A stretch of 61,539 nucleotides of DNA from Mameliella sp. MMSF_3455 (lineage in GTDB: Bacteria; Pseudomonadota; Alphaproteobacteria; Rhodobacterales; Rhodobacteraceae). The stretch spans positions 1-61,539 of the forward strand of contig NZ_JASHJL010000031.1 of NCBI RefSeq assembly GCF_030733205.1, given 5' to 3'. Below the pieces are notes generated by a model, which was given only the letters and a program-made list of their open reading frames with translations, searched no databases and was not told the origin of the DNA. Of this stretch, positions 52,557-61,469 are shown piece after piece. Every line of letters starts with the position of its first letter. The first letter of the stretch is position 1. The position numbers and the translations under genes were made by a program.

Positions 52557-53245
52557 TCCATGTTCCTCTTGTCGACGGGCCGAGCGCGTAAGGCCAGCAC
52601 CATCAGCGGCACTGCCGTGACCAGCCCGAGGCCGAGGGCCAGCCATTCCGCCGACCCGAAATCGCCCTGCATGGCGATGCTGCCCACATGCGCCAGAACG
52701 AAGCTGGCAGGCAGGATGCCAGCCATCGTCGCCAGCGCAAAGCGCCAGGCGTGCAGGCGGCTCAGCCCGGCGGCATAGCTCATCGCGTCGAACGACACGA
52801 AAGGCAGGAGGCGGCTGACGAAAACCGTCAGCGTCAGCGCGTTCTGAGAGCCGAACAGCCCGCGATCTGCGTTGCGACCCAGTAGACGTTCGACCGTGCC
52901 ACGCCCGAGGGTCCGAGCGAGGGCAAAGGCGATGACCGCTCCAATCTCGGACCCGATAGCGACATAGGCCGCCCCGGCATAGTGCCCATAAGCCGCGCCC
53001 GCAGCCAGCGCGATGGGGGCGCTGGGGATCGGGCTCGCGACAACGGCGGCGGTCATCAGCCCGACAACGGCAACAGGCCCCCACGGGCCAGCGGCATCGA
53101 CCCAGGTTTCGATCTGCGCCCGCTCGATTGTCGGCATTTGGCCACCCAGAAGCCAGTACAGGGCCAGCGCGCCCAGCAGCGCCGCCGCGATCCACGCCCA
53201 GGGGCGGAGCGCCGCCTTGGGCTGATCCGCGCCCCGCACAGACAT
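52553..53245 (-). CDS. TVP38/TMEM64 (DedA-superfamily) membrane protein
   Basis: A 230-residue protein with five to six membrane segments and the family region SPIPSAPIALAAGAAYG and SRLLPFVSFDAMSYAAGLS. Members are found beside mercuric reductase-like and rhodanese genes in metal clusters. It begins 1 bp after the rhodanese stop. Biochemical role not known; lipid or metal-related transport is suspected for relatives. Confidence 0.83.
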   Translation of the reverse strand: MSVRGADQPKAALRPWAWIAAALLGALALYWLLGGQMPTIERAQIETWVDAAGPWGPVAVVGLMTAAVVASPIPSAPIALAAGAAYGHYAGAAYVAIGSEIGAVIAFALARTLGRGTVERLLGRNADRGLFGSQNALTLTVFVSRLLPFVSFDAMSYAAGLSRLHAWRFALATMAGILPASFVLAHVGSIAMQGDFGSAEWLALGLGLVTAVPLMVLALRARPVDKRNME

Positions 53246-53246
53246 G

Positions 53247-53720
53247 TCAGACTAGCGCCTCTGGCAAGGATGCAAGCGCCGCGTCCAGCGGCACGACCGG
53301 CAACCCGGCAGCGATCCAGCCCGGCCCCACACCGGAGCCGAGCATCCCTTCGGAGATGTCGACATAGCCGGAGTAGCCCGCCCGCATCAACGCACCCAGC
53401 ACCGACCGCGACCGCCCGCCGGTGGCGCAAATCAGCCCGACCGTGCGCTCTTCCGCCAAGGCGCGGGCTGCAAAGAGGCGGTCGGCAAAACGGGCTTCGT
53501 GCATGCTGATCGGCCAGACCCCGGCGCCGATCCCGGTTTCCTGCCATTCCTCGCGAGAGCGGATATCGATCACCCGCGAGGCATCATTCAGCAGCGCGTC
53601 ATAGGCCTGATCGGCGGACCATACGCCCGTGCCCTGCGCGCGGGCGGGCAGTGTCAACAGCCCCCCGCCCAAGGCCGCCAGCCCGGTCAGCAAGAACCGT
53701 CGTGAGCAATCAGGCCGCAT
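53247..53720 (-). CDS. Tat-exported rhodanese-domain protein
   Basis: A 157-residue protein. The signal SRRFLLTGLAALGGGLLTLP is Tat-like and is followed by a rhodanese domain with VIDIRSREEWQETG and the active Cys loop ICATGGRSRSVLGAL. It would move sulfane sulfur or bind metal thiolates in the periplasm. ATG 53720 lies inside the end of the DUF302 gene, so expression is coupled. Confidence 0.88.
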   Translation of the reverse strand: MRPDCSRRFLLTGLAALGGGLLTLPARAQGTGVWSADQAYDALLNDASRVIDIRSREEWQETGIGAGVWPISMHEARFADRLFAARALAEERTVGLICATGGRSRSVLGALMRAGYSGYVDISEGMLGSGVGPGWIAAGLPVVPLDAALASLPEALV

Positions 53721-54096
53721 TGACGGCCCTCACCAGCATATCGCGCACCTGACCAGCGGTGGCGTGCAATTGGTCGTTGTCGATCGCCGCCATCGAAGCG
53801 ACGGGATCAATGGCGCTGACCTCGGTGCCGCCCTCGACCTCGCGCAGGATGACGTTGCAGGGCAGCATCGCGCCGACGCGTGGTTCCAGCCCGAGGGCCT
53901 CATAGGCCATCTTGGGATTGCAGGCGCCAAGGATGCGGTAGCCGTCCATCTCGACGTCGATCTTCGTCTTCATCGTCGCTTTGACGTCGATTTCGGTCAG
54001 CACGCCGAACCCGGCCTCGGACAGGGCGGCGCGCACCCGCATGTCAGCGTCGTCGATCGACACTCCGCTCAGCAGGCGGTCATGGGTATAACTCAT
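53710..54096 (-). CDS. DUF302 protein
   Basis: A 128-residue cytoplasmic-looking protein starting at ATG 54096 behind AGGAGACTTGCC. It has the DUF302 pattern: ALSEAGFGVLTEIDVKATM, YRILGACNPKMAYEAL and AMLPCNVILREVEGG, with two conserved Cys. DUF302 proteins recur in copper and sulfur clusters; their reaction is unknown, and metal or heme binding has been suggested. Confidence 0.85.
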   Translation of the reverse strand: MSYTHDRLLSGVSIDDADMRVRAALSEAGFGVLTEIDVKATMKTKIDVEMDGYRILGACNPKMAYEALGLEPRVGAMLPCNVILREVEGGTEVSAIDPVASMAAIDNDQLHATAGQVRDMLVRAVNAA

Positions 54097-54156
54097 GGCA
54101 AGTCTCCTTTCAGTGCGGCATGGCCCGGTAGCGGGGGCCATGCCTGTGTAACTGGC

Positions 54157-54678
54157 TTATTCCTGCGTTGGATCCATCATGCCTGACTTGGGGCCAATCC
54201 GCCCAGCAATACCCTGCATTTCGGGGCCGGTGATCTTGCCGTCGCCGTCGGCATCAAGATGCTGGAACCGGTCAACCATCGTCTCGCGCATCATTTGTGC
54301 GTGCCAGTCAGCGAATTCCTCCAGGCTCAGGCTGCCATCCCCGTCGCCGTCATGGGACATCATGCTTTGCCGCATCATGTCCCCCATGCCGTCACCCGAC
54401 GGGCCCATCATGGGACGCATCATCTGCATCATGTCGCGGTCCATCATGCCCATAGCGGAGGCCCCCATGCCCATCATCGGCAAATCGCCGCCCGCGTGCA
54501 TCCGCATCATCATCTGCATCATGTTCTTGTGCATGTCCCCATTCATTTGGGGGCTGGCCATGTCTCTGCCCATCGGGCCGGCGCCGTTTCCGGTGTGGTG
54601 GTCTGCGTCCGCGAAGGCGGGCGCTGCGGTCAGTGCCAGAACGGCAAGAACAGAGGCGGCTTTTTTCAGTCGGGGCAT
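54157..54678 (-). CDS. secreted Met/His-rich EF-hand protein
   Basis: A 173-residue secreted protein (signal ending APAFADADHH). Residues about 30-110 are extremely rich in Met and contain MHKNMMQMMMRMHAGG and MMDRDMMQMMRPMMG, a likely Cu(I)-binding stretch. Two EF-hand loops follow: DGDGDGSLSLEEF and DADGDGKITGPEM. It heads the leftward copper set and is divergent from the response regulator. It may act as a periplasmic copper sponge whose fold or partner binding depends on calcium; that is inference. Confidence 0.82.
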   Translation of the reverse strand: MPRLKKAASVLAVLALTAAPAFADADHHTGNGAGPMGRDMASPQMNGDMHKNMMQMMMRMHAGGDLPMMGMGASAMGMMDRDMMQMMRPMMGPSGDGMGDMMRQSMMSHDGDGDGSLSLEEFADWHAQMMRETMVDRFQHLDADGDGKITGPEMQGIAGRIGPKSGMMDPTQE

Positions 54679-54754
54679 CTTGTGCTCCTTTCAGTTGAGT
54701 ATGGCGTTTCCGATCTTAGTCAAACGCCGTTTCGGGGCGACATGCAGCCCTGGT

Positions 54755-54803
54755 TTTGTAACGATCTGTCGCAAAGCCGGGGCGTGATACAAACCGCTAC
54801 AAA
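54755..54803 (+). promoter_or_regulatory. candidate OmpR-type operators in the divergent copper promoter
   Basis: TACAAA occurs at 54788 and 54798 as a 10-bp-phased direct repeat (ATACAAACCG, CTACAAATCG), the spacing preferred by OmpR/CopR-type regulators. An inverted copy TTTGTA lies at 54755-54760. They lie between the EF-hand gene and the response regulator, so one protein could control both directions. Confidence 0.6.
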
Positions 54804-54847
54804 TCGACCGGTGAAGTTCTCGCGCCCGGTCCGTTAGAAGGGGGCAC

Positions 54848-55570
54848 ATGGGACAGCAACCGCATATCCTCGTGGTCGACGATCACGCCCAGATCCGCGA
54901 AAGCGTCACGCGGTTCCTGCAAAAGAACGGGCTGCGCGCCACGGCGGCCAAGGATGCGGCCGAAATGGATGCGTGCCTTGCGGTCGGCCAGTTCGACCTG
55001 ATGGTGCTGGATGTCATGATGCCGGGCGAGGACGGGTTGTCCGTCTGTCGCCGCCTGTCGCCGCAGGGAAATCTACCGATCATCCTGCTGACCGCACTGG
55101 GCGAGGAAACCGACCGGATCGTCGGGCTGGAACTGGGGGCGGACGACTATCTGGCCAAGCCGTTCAACCCCCGCGAATTGCTTGCGCGGATCAAGTCGGT
55201 CCTGCGACGGACCTCTCGCGATGCCCCCATGGCCGGGCGACTGGCGGGTCAGACGGTGCGCTTTGCCCACTGGCTGCTGGACACCGACAGGCAGGTGCTG
55301 CGCGAAGACGCAGGCGCGGAAACGCCGCTGACCAGTGCCGAATTCAAGCTGCTGTCGGTCTTTCTGGAACGTCCGCGCATGGTGTTGAGCCGCGATCAGT
55401 TGCTGGACCTGACGGCGGGCCGTATGGCCGGACCGCTGGACCGCACCATCGACAACCAGATCAGCCGCCTGCGCCGCAAGATCGAACCCGACGTGCTGCG
55501 CCCCCGCATCATCAAGACTGTGCGCAATGGCGGCTACAGCCTTGCCTGCGATGTCGAGGCCGGGGCATGA
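54848..55570 (+). CDS. OmpR-family response regulator
   Basis: A 240-residue regulator. The receiver domain has VVDDHAQIRESV, the phospho-acceptor Asp in LMVLDVMMPGEDG, and the Lys in DYLAKPFNPREL. The C-terminal winged helix has LTSAEFKLLSVFLERP and RLRRKIEPDVL with IKTVRNGGYSLACD. It is coupled to the kinase gene (ATGA). Together they probably sense periplasmic copper, judged by the neighbours and kinase sensor sequence. Confidence 0.92.
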   Translation: MGQQPHILVVDDHAQIRESVTRFLQKNGLRATAAKDAAEMDACLAVGQFDLMVLDVMMPGEDGLSVCRRLSPQGNLPIILLTALGEETDRIVGLELGADDYLAKPFNPRELLARIKSVLRRTSRDAPMAGRLAGQTVRFAHWLLDTDRQVLREDAGAETPLTSAEFKLLSVFLERPRMVLSRDQLLDLTAGRMAGPLDRTIDNQISRLRRKIEPDVLRPRIIKTVRNGGYSLACDVEAGA

Positions 55571-56976
55571 GCCTGCGAGCGGCGATGACCCTGCGCTGGC
55601 AGTTGGTCCTGCTGATCGTGGCGGCGTTGACCGTGGCGCAGATTATCAGCTTGCTGCTGTTCGCAGACGAGCGCCGCCTCGCGATCCGCGCGGCGCTTGG
55701 CTTCGAGGCGGCGGGCCGCGCCGCCAATGTGGCGCGCCTGATCGAAGAGGCGCCGCCCGATCTGCACGCCTCGATCCTGCGGGCGGCCAATTCGCCCCTT
55801 GTGCGGTTCGACCTGTCTGAGACAGCCTTGGTCCAGCACACCGACCATTCCGATGGCGGGCTGGTCGAAAGCCGCATCCGCGCCCTGCTGGATGACAGCT
55901 ACAGTCGCGACATCCGTGTCGAGCTGCACCAGATCGAGGGGCAACTGATGCCTCTCGCCAATCTGTCGCGCGAGATGACAGAGATGCACATGGCGATGAT
56001 GCGGGGCGAGCTTACGGCCATCGAGATGAACCTGTCCATCGCCATTTCCGGGGGGCGCTGGCTGAACGTTGGGACGCGGTTCGAACGCCCGCCGATCCAA
56101 TGGCCGCTGGAATCCATGCTGGCCTTTGCCCTGTCAGCCTCTGTGCTGCTGATCGTAGTAGTCTGGTTCGTCATGGCGCGGCTGACCGGACCGCTGCGGC
56201 GGCTGGCGCGGGCTGCGGACCGGCTGGGGCGGGGCGAGGACGTGCCCGAACTGCCAGTCGCCGGCCCGACGGAAGTCCGCGACCTGACGGTGTCCTTCAA
56301 CCGGATGCAGGAACGCCTGACACGCTTCGTCAATGACCGGACACGGATGCTGGCGGCGCTGGGGCATGACCTGCGCTCGCCCTTGACGGCGATGCGGGTG
56401 CGCGCCGAAATGGTCGATGACGACGAAACGCGCGACAGCATCATCACCTCAGTTAAGGAAATGCAGGGCATGGTCGAGGCGACCCTGACATTCGCGCGTG
56501 GATTGACCGGGTCGGAGCCGCCCGAACGCGTCAACCTGCGCGACTACCTGGGCGGGCTGTGCCAAACCTTGCCCGCTGAGGTCGCCCTGAAGGGACCCGA
56601 CGACACAGAACTGCACCTGCGCCCCAATGCCATGCGTCGCGCGCTACGCAACCTGATCGAGAACGCCCTGCGTTACGGCCAGGCGGCGCGGATCGACTGG
56701 CAAAAGACCGGCGGCGAAGTCGTGCTGACCCTCGACGACGACGGACCGGGTATCCCCGCAGACCAACTTGACAAGGTCTTTGACCCGTTCGTGCGGCTGG
56801 ATGAGTCGCGCTCTCTGGAAACTGGTGGGCACGGGTTGGGGCTGTCGATCGCCCGAACGATCATCCAGTCGCATGGCGGCGATGTCACGCTGTCGAACCG
56901 GCCCGAAGGTGGGCTGCGGGCGCGGGTGCGGCTGCCGAGCGGACTTGCGGCAAACACCGAAAGGGAAACGCCATGA
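55567..56976 (+). CDS. sensor histidine kinase, probably copper-responsive
   Basis: A 469-residue kinase starting at ATG 55567. Membrane segments lie at about residues 12-34 and 185-205, with a periplasmic domain between them that includes LSREMTEMHMAMMRGELTAI, rich in Met and His. A HAMP linker is followed by the H-box ALGHDLRSPLTAMR, N-box NLIENALRYG, and GPGIP and GGHGLGLSIA. The Met/His stretch in the sensor is a plausible Cu site; the ligand is inference. Overlaps the SHOCT gene by 4 nt. Confidence 0.9.
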   Translation: MSLRAAMTLRWQLVLLIVAALTVAQIISLLLFADERRLAIRAALGFEAAGRAANVARLIEEAPPDLHASILRAANSPLVRFDLSETALVQHTDHSDGGLVESRIRALLDDSYSRDIRVELHQIEGQLMPLANLSREMTEMHMAMMRGELTAIEMNLSIAISGGRWLNVGTRFERPPIQWPLESMLAFALSASVLLIVVVWFVMARLTGPLRRLARAADRLGRGEDVPELPVAGPTEVRDLTVSFNRMQERLTRFVNDRTRMLAALGHDLRSPLTAMRVRAEMVDDDETRDSIITSVKEMQGMVEATLTFARGLTGSEPPERVNLRDYLGGLCQTLPAEVALKGPDDTELHLRPNAMRRALRNLIENALRYGQAARIDWQKTGGEVVLTLDDDGPGIPADQLDKVFDPFVRLDESRSLETGGHGLGLSIARTIIQSHGGDVTLSNRPEGGLRARVRLPSGLAANTERETP

Positions 56977-57281
56977 GACAGATCCTGATTGCACTGGGCG
57001 TGGCGATGGCCGCAGCCGGACATGCGGTGGCCGATGCCGGTGACGGCATGATGAAAGGCACCGGCATGGGGGGCTACGGGTTTGGCTTTGGTGGGTTCGG
57101 GATGCTGCTGTTCTGGGGGTTGGTGATTGCGGCTGTCGCTCTGGCCGTGATGCGGTTGTCGGGCCGCGGCGACACCGGGACAGCCGTGCCGGATGCGCTC
57201 GAGGAACTGCGCCTACGCTATGCGCGTGGCGAGATCGACGAAGAAGAATTCCAGCAACGCAAGGCTGCGCTGGACAAATAA
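56973..57281 (+). CDS. small membrane protein with SHOCT domain
   Basis: A 102-residue protein with a signal-like N-terminus (ending AVADAGDG), a Gly/Met-rich patch (MMKGTGMGGYGFGFGGFGM), one membrane helix and a C-terminal SHOCT motif (RYARGEIDEEEFQQR). SHOCT proteins are common near copper two-component systems; the role is unknown. It couples to the kinase gene upstream and lies 27 bp before ccmF. Confidence 0.8.
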   Translation: MRQILIALGVAMAAAGHAVADAGDGMMKGTGMGGYGFGFGGFGMLLFWGLVIAAVALAVMRLSGRGDTGTAVPDALEELRLRYARGEIDEEEFQQRKAALDK

Positions 57282-57308
57282 CCGCGACACCCCCGAGGAG
57301 GGCCGAGC

Positions 57309-59303
57309 ATGATCCCGGAAATCGGACATTTTTCACTGGCATTGGCGCTGGCTCTTGCCGTCGTTCAGGGCGTGCTGCCAATGCTGGGCGCATCGCGGGG
57401 CAACCTGGTGTGGATGCAATCCGCGCAGTCCTCGGCTATGGGGCAGGTGGTTTTTGTCGGCCTGGCCTTTGCAGCGTTGATGCGCTCCTTCGTGGTCAGC
57501 GACTTTACCGTGCTGAACGTAGTTGAGAATTCGCATTCCCTGAAACCGATCTTGTTCAAGATCGCCGGCACATGGGGTTCTCATGAGGGCTCGCTGCTGC
57601 TGTGGGTGCTGATCCTTGCGGTCTTTGGCGCAAGCGTGGCGCTGTTTGGATCGAACATCCCCGCCGAGACGAAGGCGCGCGTCTTGTCGATTCAGGCCTG
57701 GATCAGCGTGGGTTTTCTGAGCTTCCTGCTGTTCACCTCGAACCCGTTCGAGCGGGTCTTTCCGCCACCCGCCAATGGCAACGACCTGAACCCGCTGTTG
57801 CAGGATATCGGTCTCGCCATGCATCCGCCGCTGCTGTATTTCGGCTATGTCGGCTTTTCCATTGTGTTCTCCTTTGCGGTGGCTGCCCTGCTTGAAGGGC
57901 GTGTCGACGCCGCGTGGGCGCGCTGGGTGCGGCCGTGGACGCTGGCCGCGTGGATCAGCCTGACGGCCGGGATCGCACTGGGATCGTGGTGGGCCTATTA
58001 CGAGCTGGGCTGGGGCGGCTGGTGGTTCTGGGACCCGGTCGAGAATGTTAGCTTCATGCCGTGGCTGATGGGCACGGCGCTGCTGCATTCCGCCATCGTC
58101 ACGGAAAAGCGCGACGCCTTCAAAAGCTGGACGATCCTGCTGGCGATCCTGACTTTTTCGCTGTCGCTGCTGGGCACGTTCATCGTGCGGTCGGGTCTGC
58201 TGACCTCGGTCCATGCCTTTGCCGTCGATCCGGAACGCGGGCTGTACATCCTTGGGCTTCTGGGCCTGTCCATCGGCGGGTCGCTGGCGCTGTATGCGTG
58301 GCGTGCCCCAGAAATGGAGGGCGGCGGCCTATTCAGGCCTGTCAGCCGCGAGGCGGGTCTGCTGCTCAACAACCTGATCCTCGCGGCGGCGACCGGGACG
58401 GTGCTGTTCGGAACGCTCTATCCGTTGCTGCTCGAGGCGCTGACCGGCGACAAGATCTCGGTAGGTCCACCGTTCTTCAACGCGGCCTTCGTGCCGATGA
58501 TGTTGGTGCTCGTGCTGTTCATGGGGGTCGGGCCATTCCTGTCATGGAAGCGCGCGGACATCGCCGGAGTGCTGCAACGGGTGCGTTTCGTGGCGCTGCT
58601 GTGCGTGGCTGCGGCCTTGGTGCTGTGGTATGTGCAGACCGGTGCACCTGTTCTGGCCTATGTGGCAGTTGCGGCAGCGCTATGGCTGCTACTGGCGACT
58701 CTTCGGGAATGGGCCTTGCGGATCAAGCTGTTCGTCGCCCCGCTGACCGAGTCGGCTCGTCGCGCGCGCGCAGTGCCACGGGCCGCGCATGGCATGACGC
58801 TGGCCCATGCCGGGCTTGCGGTGATCATACTGGGAATGGTCGGGTCAAGCGCCTGGAAGAGCGAAGAAATCGCCTTTGTCCGGCCGGGGGACCGCGTCGA
58901 GATCGCCGGGTTCGAGGTGTTGTTCGAGGGTGTCGAACAGCGGCGCGGGCCGAATTACTTTGCCGATCAGGGTCGGCTGAAAGTCTGGCGCAATGGCAGC
59001 TACGTGACGACGCTGTTACCCGAACGGCGCAGCTATCCTGTGGCCCGGTCGACGACCACGGAATCCGCGATCCGGTCAACCCTCGCAGGCGATCTATACG
59101 CCTCGATCACCGAACCGGCCTCGGACGCGGCAGCCGAGGGCGGCGCGTGGACTTTGCGCATTCTTTATGAACCGTTGGTGAATTTTCTGTGGATCGGTGC
59201 GGGCATGCTGGTGCTGGGCGGTGCACTGTCGCTTTCGGACCGCCGCCTGCGCGTGGGAGCGCCGCGCCGGGCGCGGCGTCCGCATCCCCAGCCTGCCGAG
59301 TAG
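57309..59303 (+). CDS. ccmF: cytochrome c maturation heme lyase subunit CcmF
   Basis: A 664-residue polytopic protein of the heme lyase complex that ligates heme to apocytochrome c. The WWD domain is visible (GWGGWWFWDPVENVSFMPWL), together with GTWGSHEGSLLLWVLIL and the heme-pocket His regions. About fifteen membrane segments and the late periplasmic domain are present, with normal length. ATG 57309 follows GAGGAGGGCCGAGC. Confidence 0.95.
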   Translation: MIPEIGHFSLALALALAVVQGVLPMLGASRGNLVWMQSAQSSAMGQVVFVGLAFAALMRSFVVSDFTVLNVVENSHSLKPILFKIAGTWGSHEGSLLLWVLILAVFGASVALFGSNIPAETKARVLSIQAWISVGFLSFLLFTSNPFERVFPPPANGNDLNPLLQDIGLAMHPPLLYFGYVGFSIVFSFAVAALLEGRVDAAWARWVRPWTLAAWISLTAGIALGSWWAYYELGWGGWWFWDPVENVSFMPWLMGTALLHSAIVTEKRDAFKSWTILLAILTFSLSLLGTFIVRSGLLTSVHAFAVDPERGLYILGLLGLSIGGSLALYAWRAPEMEGGGLFRPVSREAGLLLNNLILAAATGTVLFGTLYPLLLEALTGDKISVGPPFFNAAFVPMMLVLVLFMGVGPFLSWKRADIAGVLQRVRFVALLCVAAALVLWYVQTGAPVLAYVAVAAALWLLLATLREWALRIKLFVAPLTESARRARAVPRAAHGMTLAHAGLAVIILGMVGSSAWKSEEIAFVRPGDRVEIAGFEVLFEGVEQRRGPNYFADQGRLKVWRNGSYVTTLLPERRSYPVARSTTTESAIRSTLAGDLYASITEPASDAAAEGGAWTLRILYEPLVNFLWIGAGMLVLGGALSLSDRRLRVGAPRRARRPHPQPAE

Positions 59304-59311
59304 GAAAGACC

Positions 59312-59866
59312 ATGAAACGCTTGATTGCCGGGCTGCCGCTGGTGCTAGCCGCCATACTTGGGGCCTTTTTCCTTTGGGGGCTGGACCCGGAACGTGATCC
59401 CAACAACATCCCTTCGGTTCTGATCACGCATCCGGTGCCGGACTTTGCGCTGGACCCGGTGCCGGGGCTCGACGTGCCGGGCCTTGCCACGGCGGACCTG
59501 TTGGGCAATCCCGGTCCCGTCGTGGTCAATGTCTTCGCCTCGTGGTGCGTGCCGTGTAAGGCCGAACACGCAGTCTTGTCGCGATTTGTCGAACGGGACG
59601 GGGTGCGCCTGATGGGCATCAACTACAAGGACAAGCCCAAGGACGCCGTGCGCTGGCTGGCCGAGTTGGGCAACCCCTACAGCGCCATCGGCTCTGACCT
59701 TGATGGGCGGGCGGGTATCGAATGGGGCATTTCCGGCGTTCCGGAAACCTTCATCGTCGGCGGCGACGGGACGGTGCTGTATCGCTATGTCGGGCCGATC
59801 GTGGGCGAGGACGCAGTGGCTAAATTCACGCTCGCCCTGCAGCAGGCACAAGGCGGCCTGTCATGA
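59312..59866 (+). CDS. ccmG: thiol-disulfide oxidoreductase CcmG/DsbE
   Basis: A 184-residue membrane-anchored thioredoxin-like protein. ATG 59312 follows AGGAAAG; upstream frame is ccmF read in another phase. An N-terminal anchor (residues 4-24) precedes the active site ASWCVPCKAEH (WCVPC) and the CcmG region GINYKDKPKDAVRWL and GVPETFIVGGDG. It reduces the apocytochrome CxxCH thiols. Overlaps ccmH by 4 nt. Confidence 0.93.
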   Translation: MKRLIAGLPLVLAAILGAFFLWGLDPERDPNNIPSVLITHPVPDFALDPVPGLDVPGLATADLLGNPGPVVVNVFASWCVPCKAEHAVLSRFVERDGVRLMGINYKDKPKDAVRWLAELGNPYSAIGSDLDGRAGIEWGISGVPETFIVGGDGTVLYRYVGPIVGEDAVAKFTLALQQAQGGLS

Positions 59867-60336
59867 GGGCGGTGGTCATCGCGGCGCTTCTGGTGCTGTT
59901 GCCCATACTCGCACAGGCCGTAGAACCAGACGAAATCCTGGCCGATCCGGCGCTTGAGGCGCGCGCCCGCGAGATCTCCAAGCAGCTGCGCTGCGTGGTC
60001 TGCCAGAACCAGGACATCGACAGTTCGAATGCCGGGGTGGCGCGGGATTTGCGGCTGCTCGTGCGAGAACGGCTGACCGCGGGCGACAGCAACGTGGAGG
60101 TGGTCGACTACGTCCACGCGCGCTTTGGCGATTTCGTCTTGTTCAAACCACCGTTCACGCGCCGGACCGCGGTCCTGTGGCTTGCGCCGTTGGTCCTGGT
60201 CGCTGCGGCGCTGCTGGCCGGAGGGCTCAGTATTGGCCGGGCCCGACGCGTGCGCGCAGACGCGCCGCTCGATCCGGAAGACGAGGCGCGCATTGCTGCG
60301 GCCATGGATCGATATGGACAGGAGGGATCGGAATGA
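59863..60336 (+). CDS. ccmH: cytochrome c maturation protein CcmH
   Basis: A 157-residue protein with a signal, the redox motif LRCVVCQNQDIDSSNAG (CVVC), and a single C-terminal membrane helix (about residues 103-125). It works with CcmG on apocytochrome thiols. It overlaps ccmI by 4 nt. Confidence 0.93.
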   Translation: MRAVVIAALLVLLPILAQAVEPDEILADPALEARAREISKQLRCVVCQNQDIDSSNAGVARDLRLLVRERLTAGDSNVEVVDYVHARFGDFVLFKPPFTRRTAVLWLAPLVLVAAALLAGGLSIGRARRVRADAPLDPEDEARIAAAMDRYGQEGSE

Positions 60337-61469
60337 TCTGGGGTATTTTCGCCGCCATGGCGCTTGGGGGTTTGACCATCGCGCTGCTTCCAATTCGGCG
60401 GGCAGGAGCGTCACTGATCCAGCGCGCCGACGCAGTTCCAGCGGTTCTTGTCGACCAGCTTGAAGAGGTCGACCGCGACATCGCGCGCGGTCTGGTCTCT
60501 GCACCCGAGGCCGACGCTGCGAAACAGGAAATCCGCCGCCGCATGGCGCAAGTTCTGCGGCGCGCAGACCAACAGTCCGTAGCGACGTCGGGTGGGCGCG
60601 GAGCGCTGTTCCTTGCGGCAGTCTTTGTCCCTGTTATGGCTTTTGGCTATTACGCGGTTGCCGGTGCGCCCGATGTGCCGGCGGTGGCCTTTGCCGACCG
60701 AGCTGACGAGCGCGCTGACACGCGCCGGATTGCCGAGGTGGCCGGACAATTGCGCGAAAAGCTGATGGCCGACCCCGACGGCGGCCCGACCAAGGGGTGG
60801 ATGATGCTGGGACAGACCTATGTACGCATGGGCCGGTTCGACGAGGCCGTCACGGCCTTCCGGAGGGCCTCTGGCCGCGACGACGCGGAGTCGGCAACTT
60901 GGTCGATGCTGGCCGAGGCAATGATCCGGGCCAATGACGGCACCGTCACGCCGGACGCGGTGACGGCTTTGGACAGGTCGTTGACGCTGGACGTCTCGAA
61001 CCCGGCGGCGGTGTTCTACCTTGCGATTGCGGACGCACAGGCGGGGGAGGTCGCGGCGGCCCATGACCGCCTGACCGCGCGACTGGCCGAGACGCCGGGG
61101 TATCAGCGCTGGATGGACACCTATATCGCGCAGGCCAATGCGTATGGGGAGACGCTCGGCCGGGCGCCCATCGCGTCGCGTGCGCCGGTCGCCCCCGGCC
61201 CCAGTGCCGCCGATATCGCCGCCGCGCAGGAGATGAGCGAAGGCGACAGGGCGGCTTTCATCCGGTCCATGGTGGATCGCCTCGCGACCCGGCTTCAGGA
61301 TGAACCGGACGACGTGGACGGATGGCTGCGGCTGGCGAATGCCTTTGGCGTGCTGCATGAGATGGACAAGGCGCGGGAGGCTTATCTTCGCGCGGATGCG
61401 CTGATGCCTGAGGGTGATCCGCGCAAAGCTGACGTAAGGGCAAGCATCGCAGGCCTGGATAAGCCGTGA
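60333..61469 (+). CDS. ccmI: cytochrome c maturation protein CcmI (TPR)
   Basis: A 378-residue apocytochrome chaperone starting at ATG 60333. Two N-terminal membrane helices flank a cytoplasmic loop with VDQLEEVDRDIARGLVSAPE, followed by periplasmic TPR repeats such as GWMMLGQTYVRMGRFDEAV and GWLRLANAFGVLHEMDKARE. It ends the ccm set; the remaining 70 bp of the window show no gene. ccmABCDE are not present here and must be supplied elsewhere. Confidence 0.92.
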   Translation: MIWGIFAAMALGGLTIALLPIRRAGASLIQRADAVPAVLVDQLEEVDRDIARGLVSAPEADAAKQEIRRRMAQVLRRADQQSVATSGGRGALFLAAVFVPVMAFGYYAVAGAPDVPAVAFADRADERADTRRIAEVAGQLREKLMADPDGGPTKGWMMLGQTYVRMGRFDEAVTAFRRASGRDDAESATWSMLAEAMIRANDGTVTPDAVTALDRSLTLDVSNPAAVFYLAIADAQAGEVAAAHDRLTARLAETPGYQRWMDTYIAQANAYGETLGRAPIASRAPVAPGPSAADIAAAQEMSEGDRAAFIRSMVDRLATRLQDEPDDVDGWLRLANAFGVLHEMDKAREAYLRADALMPEGDPRKADVRASIAGLDKP

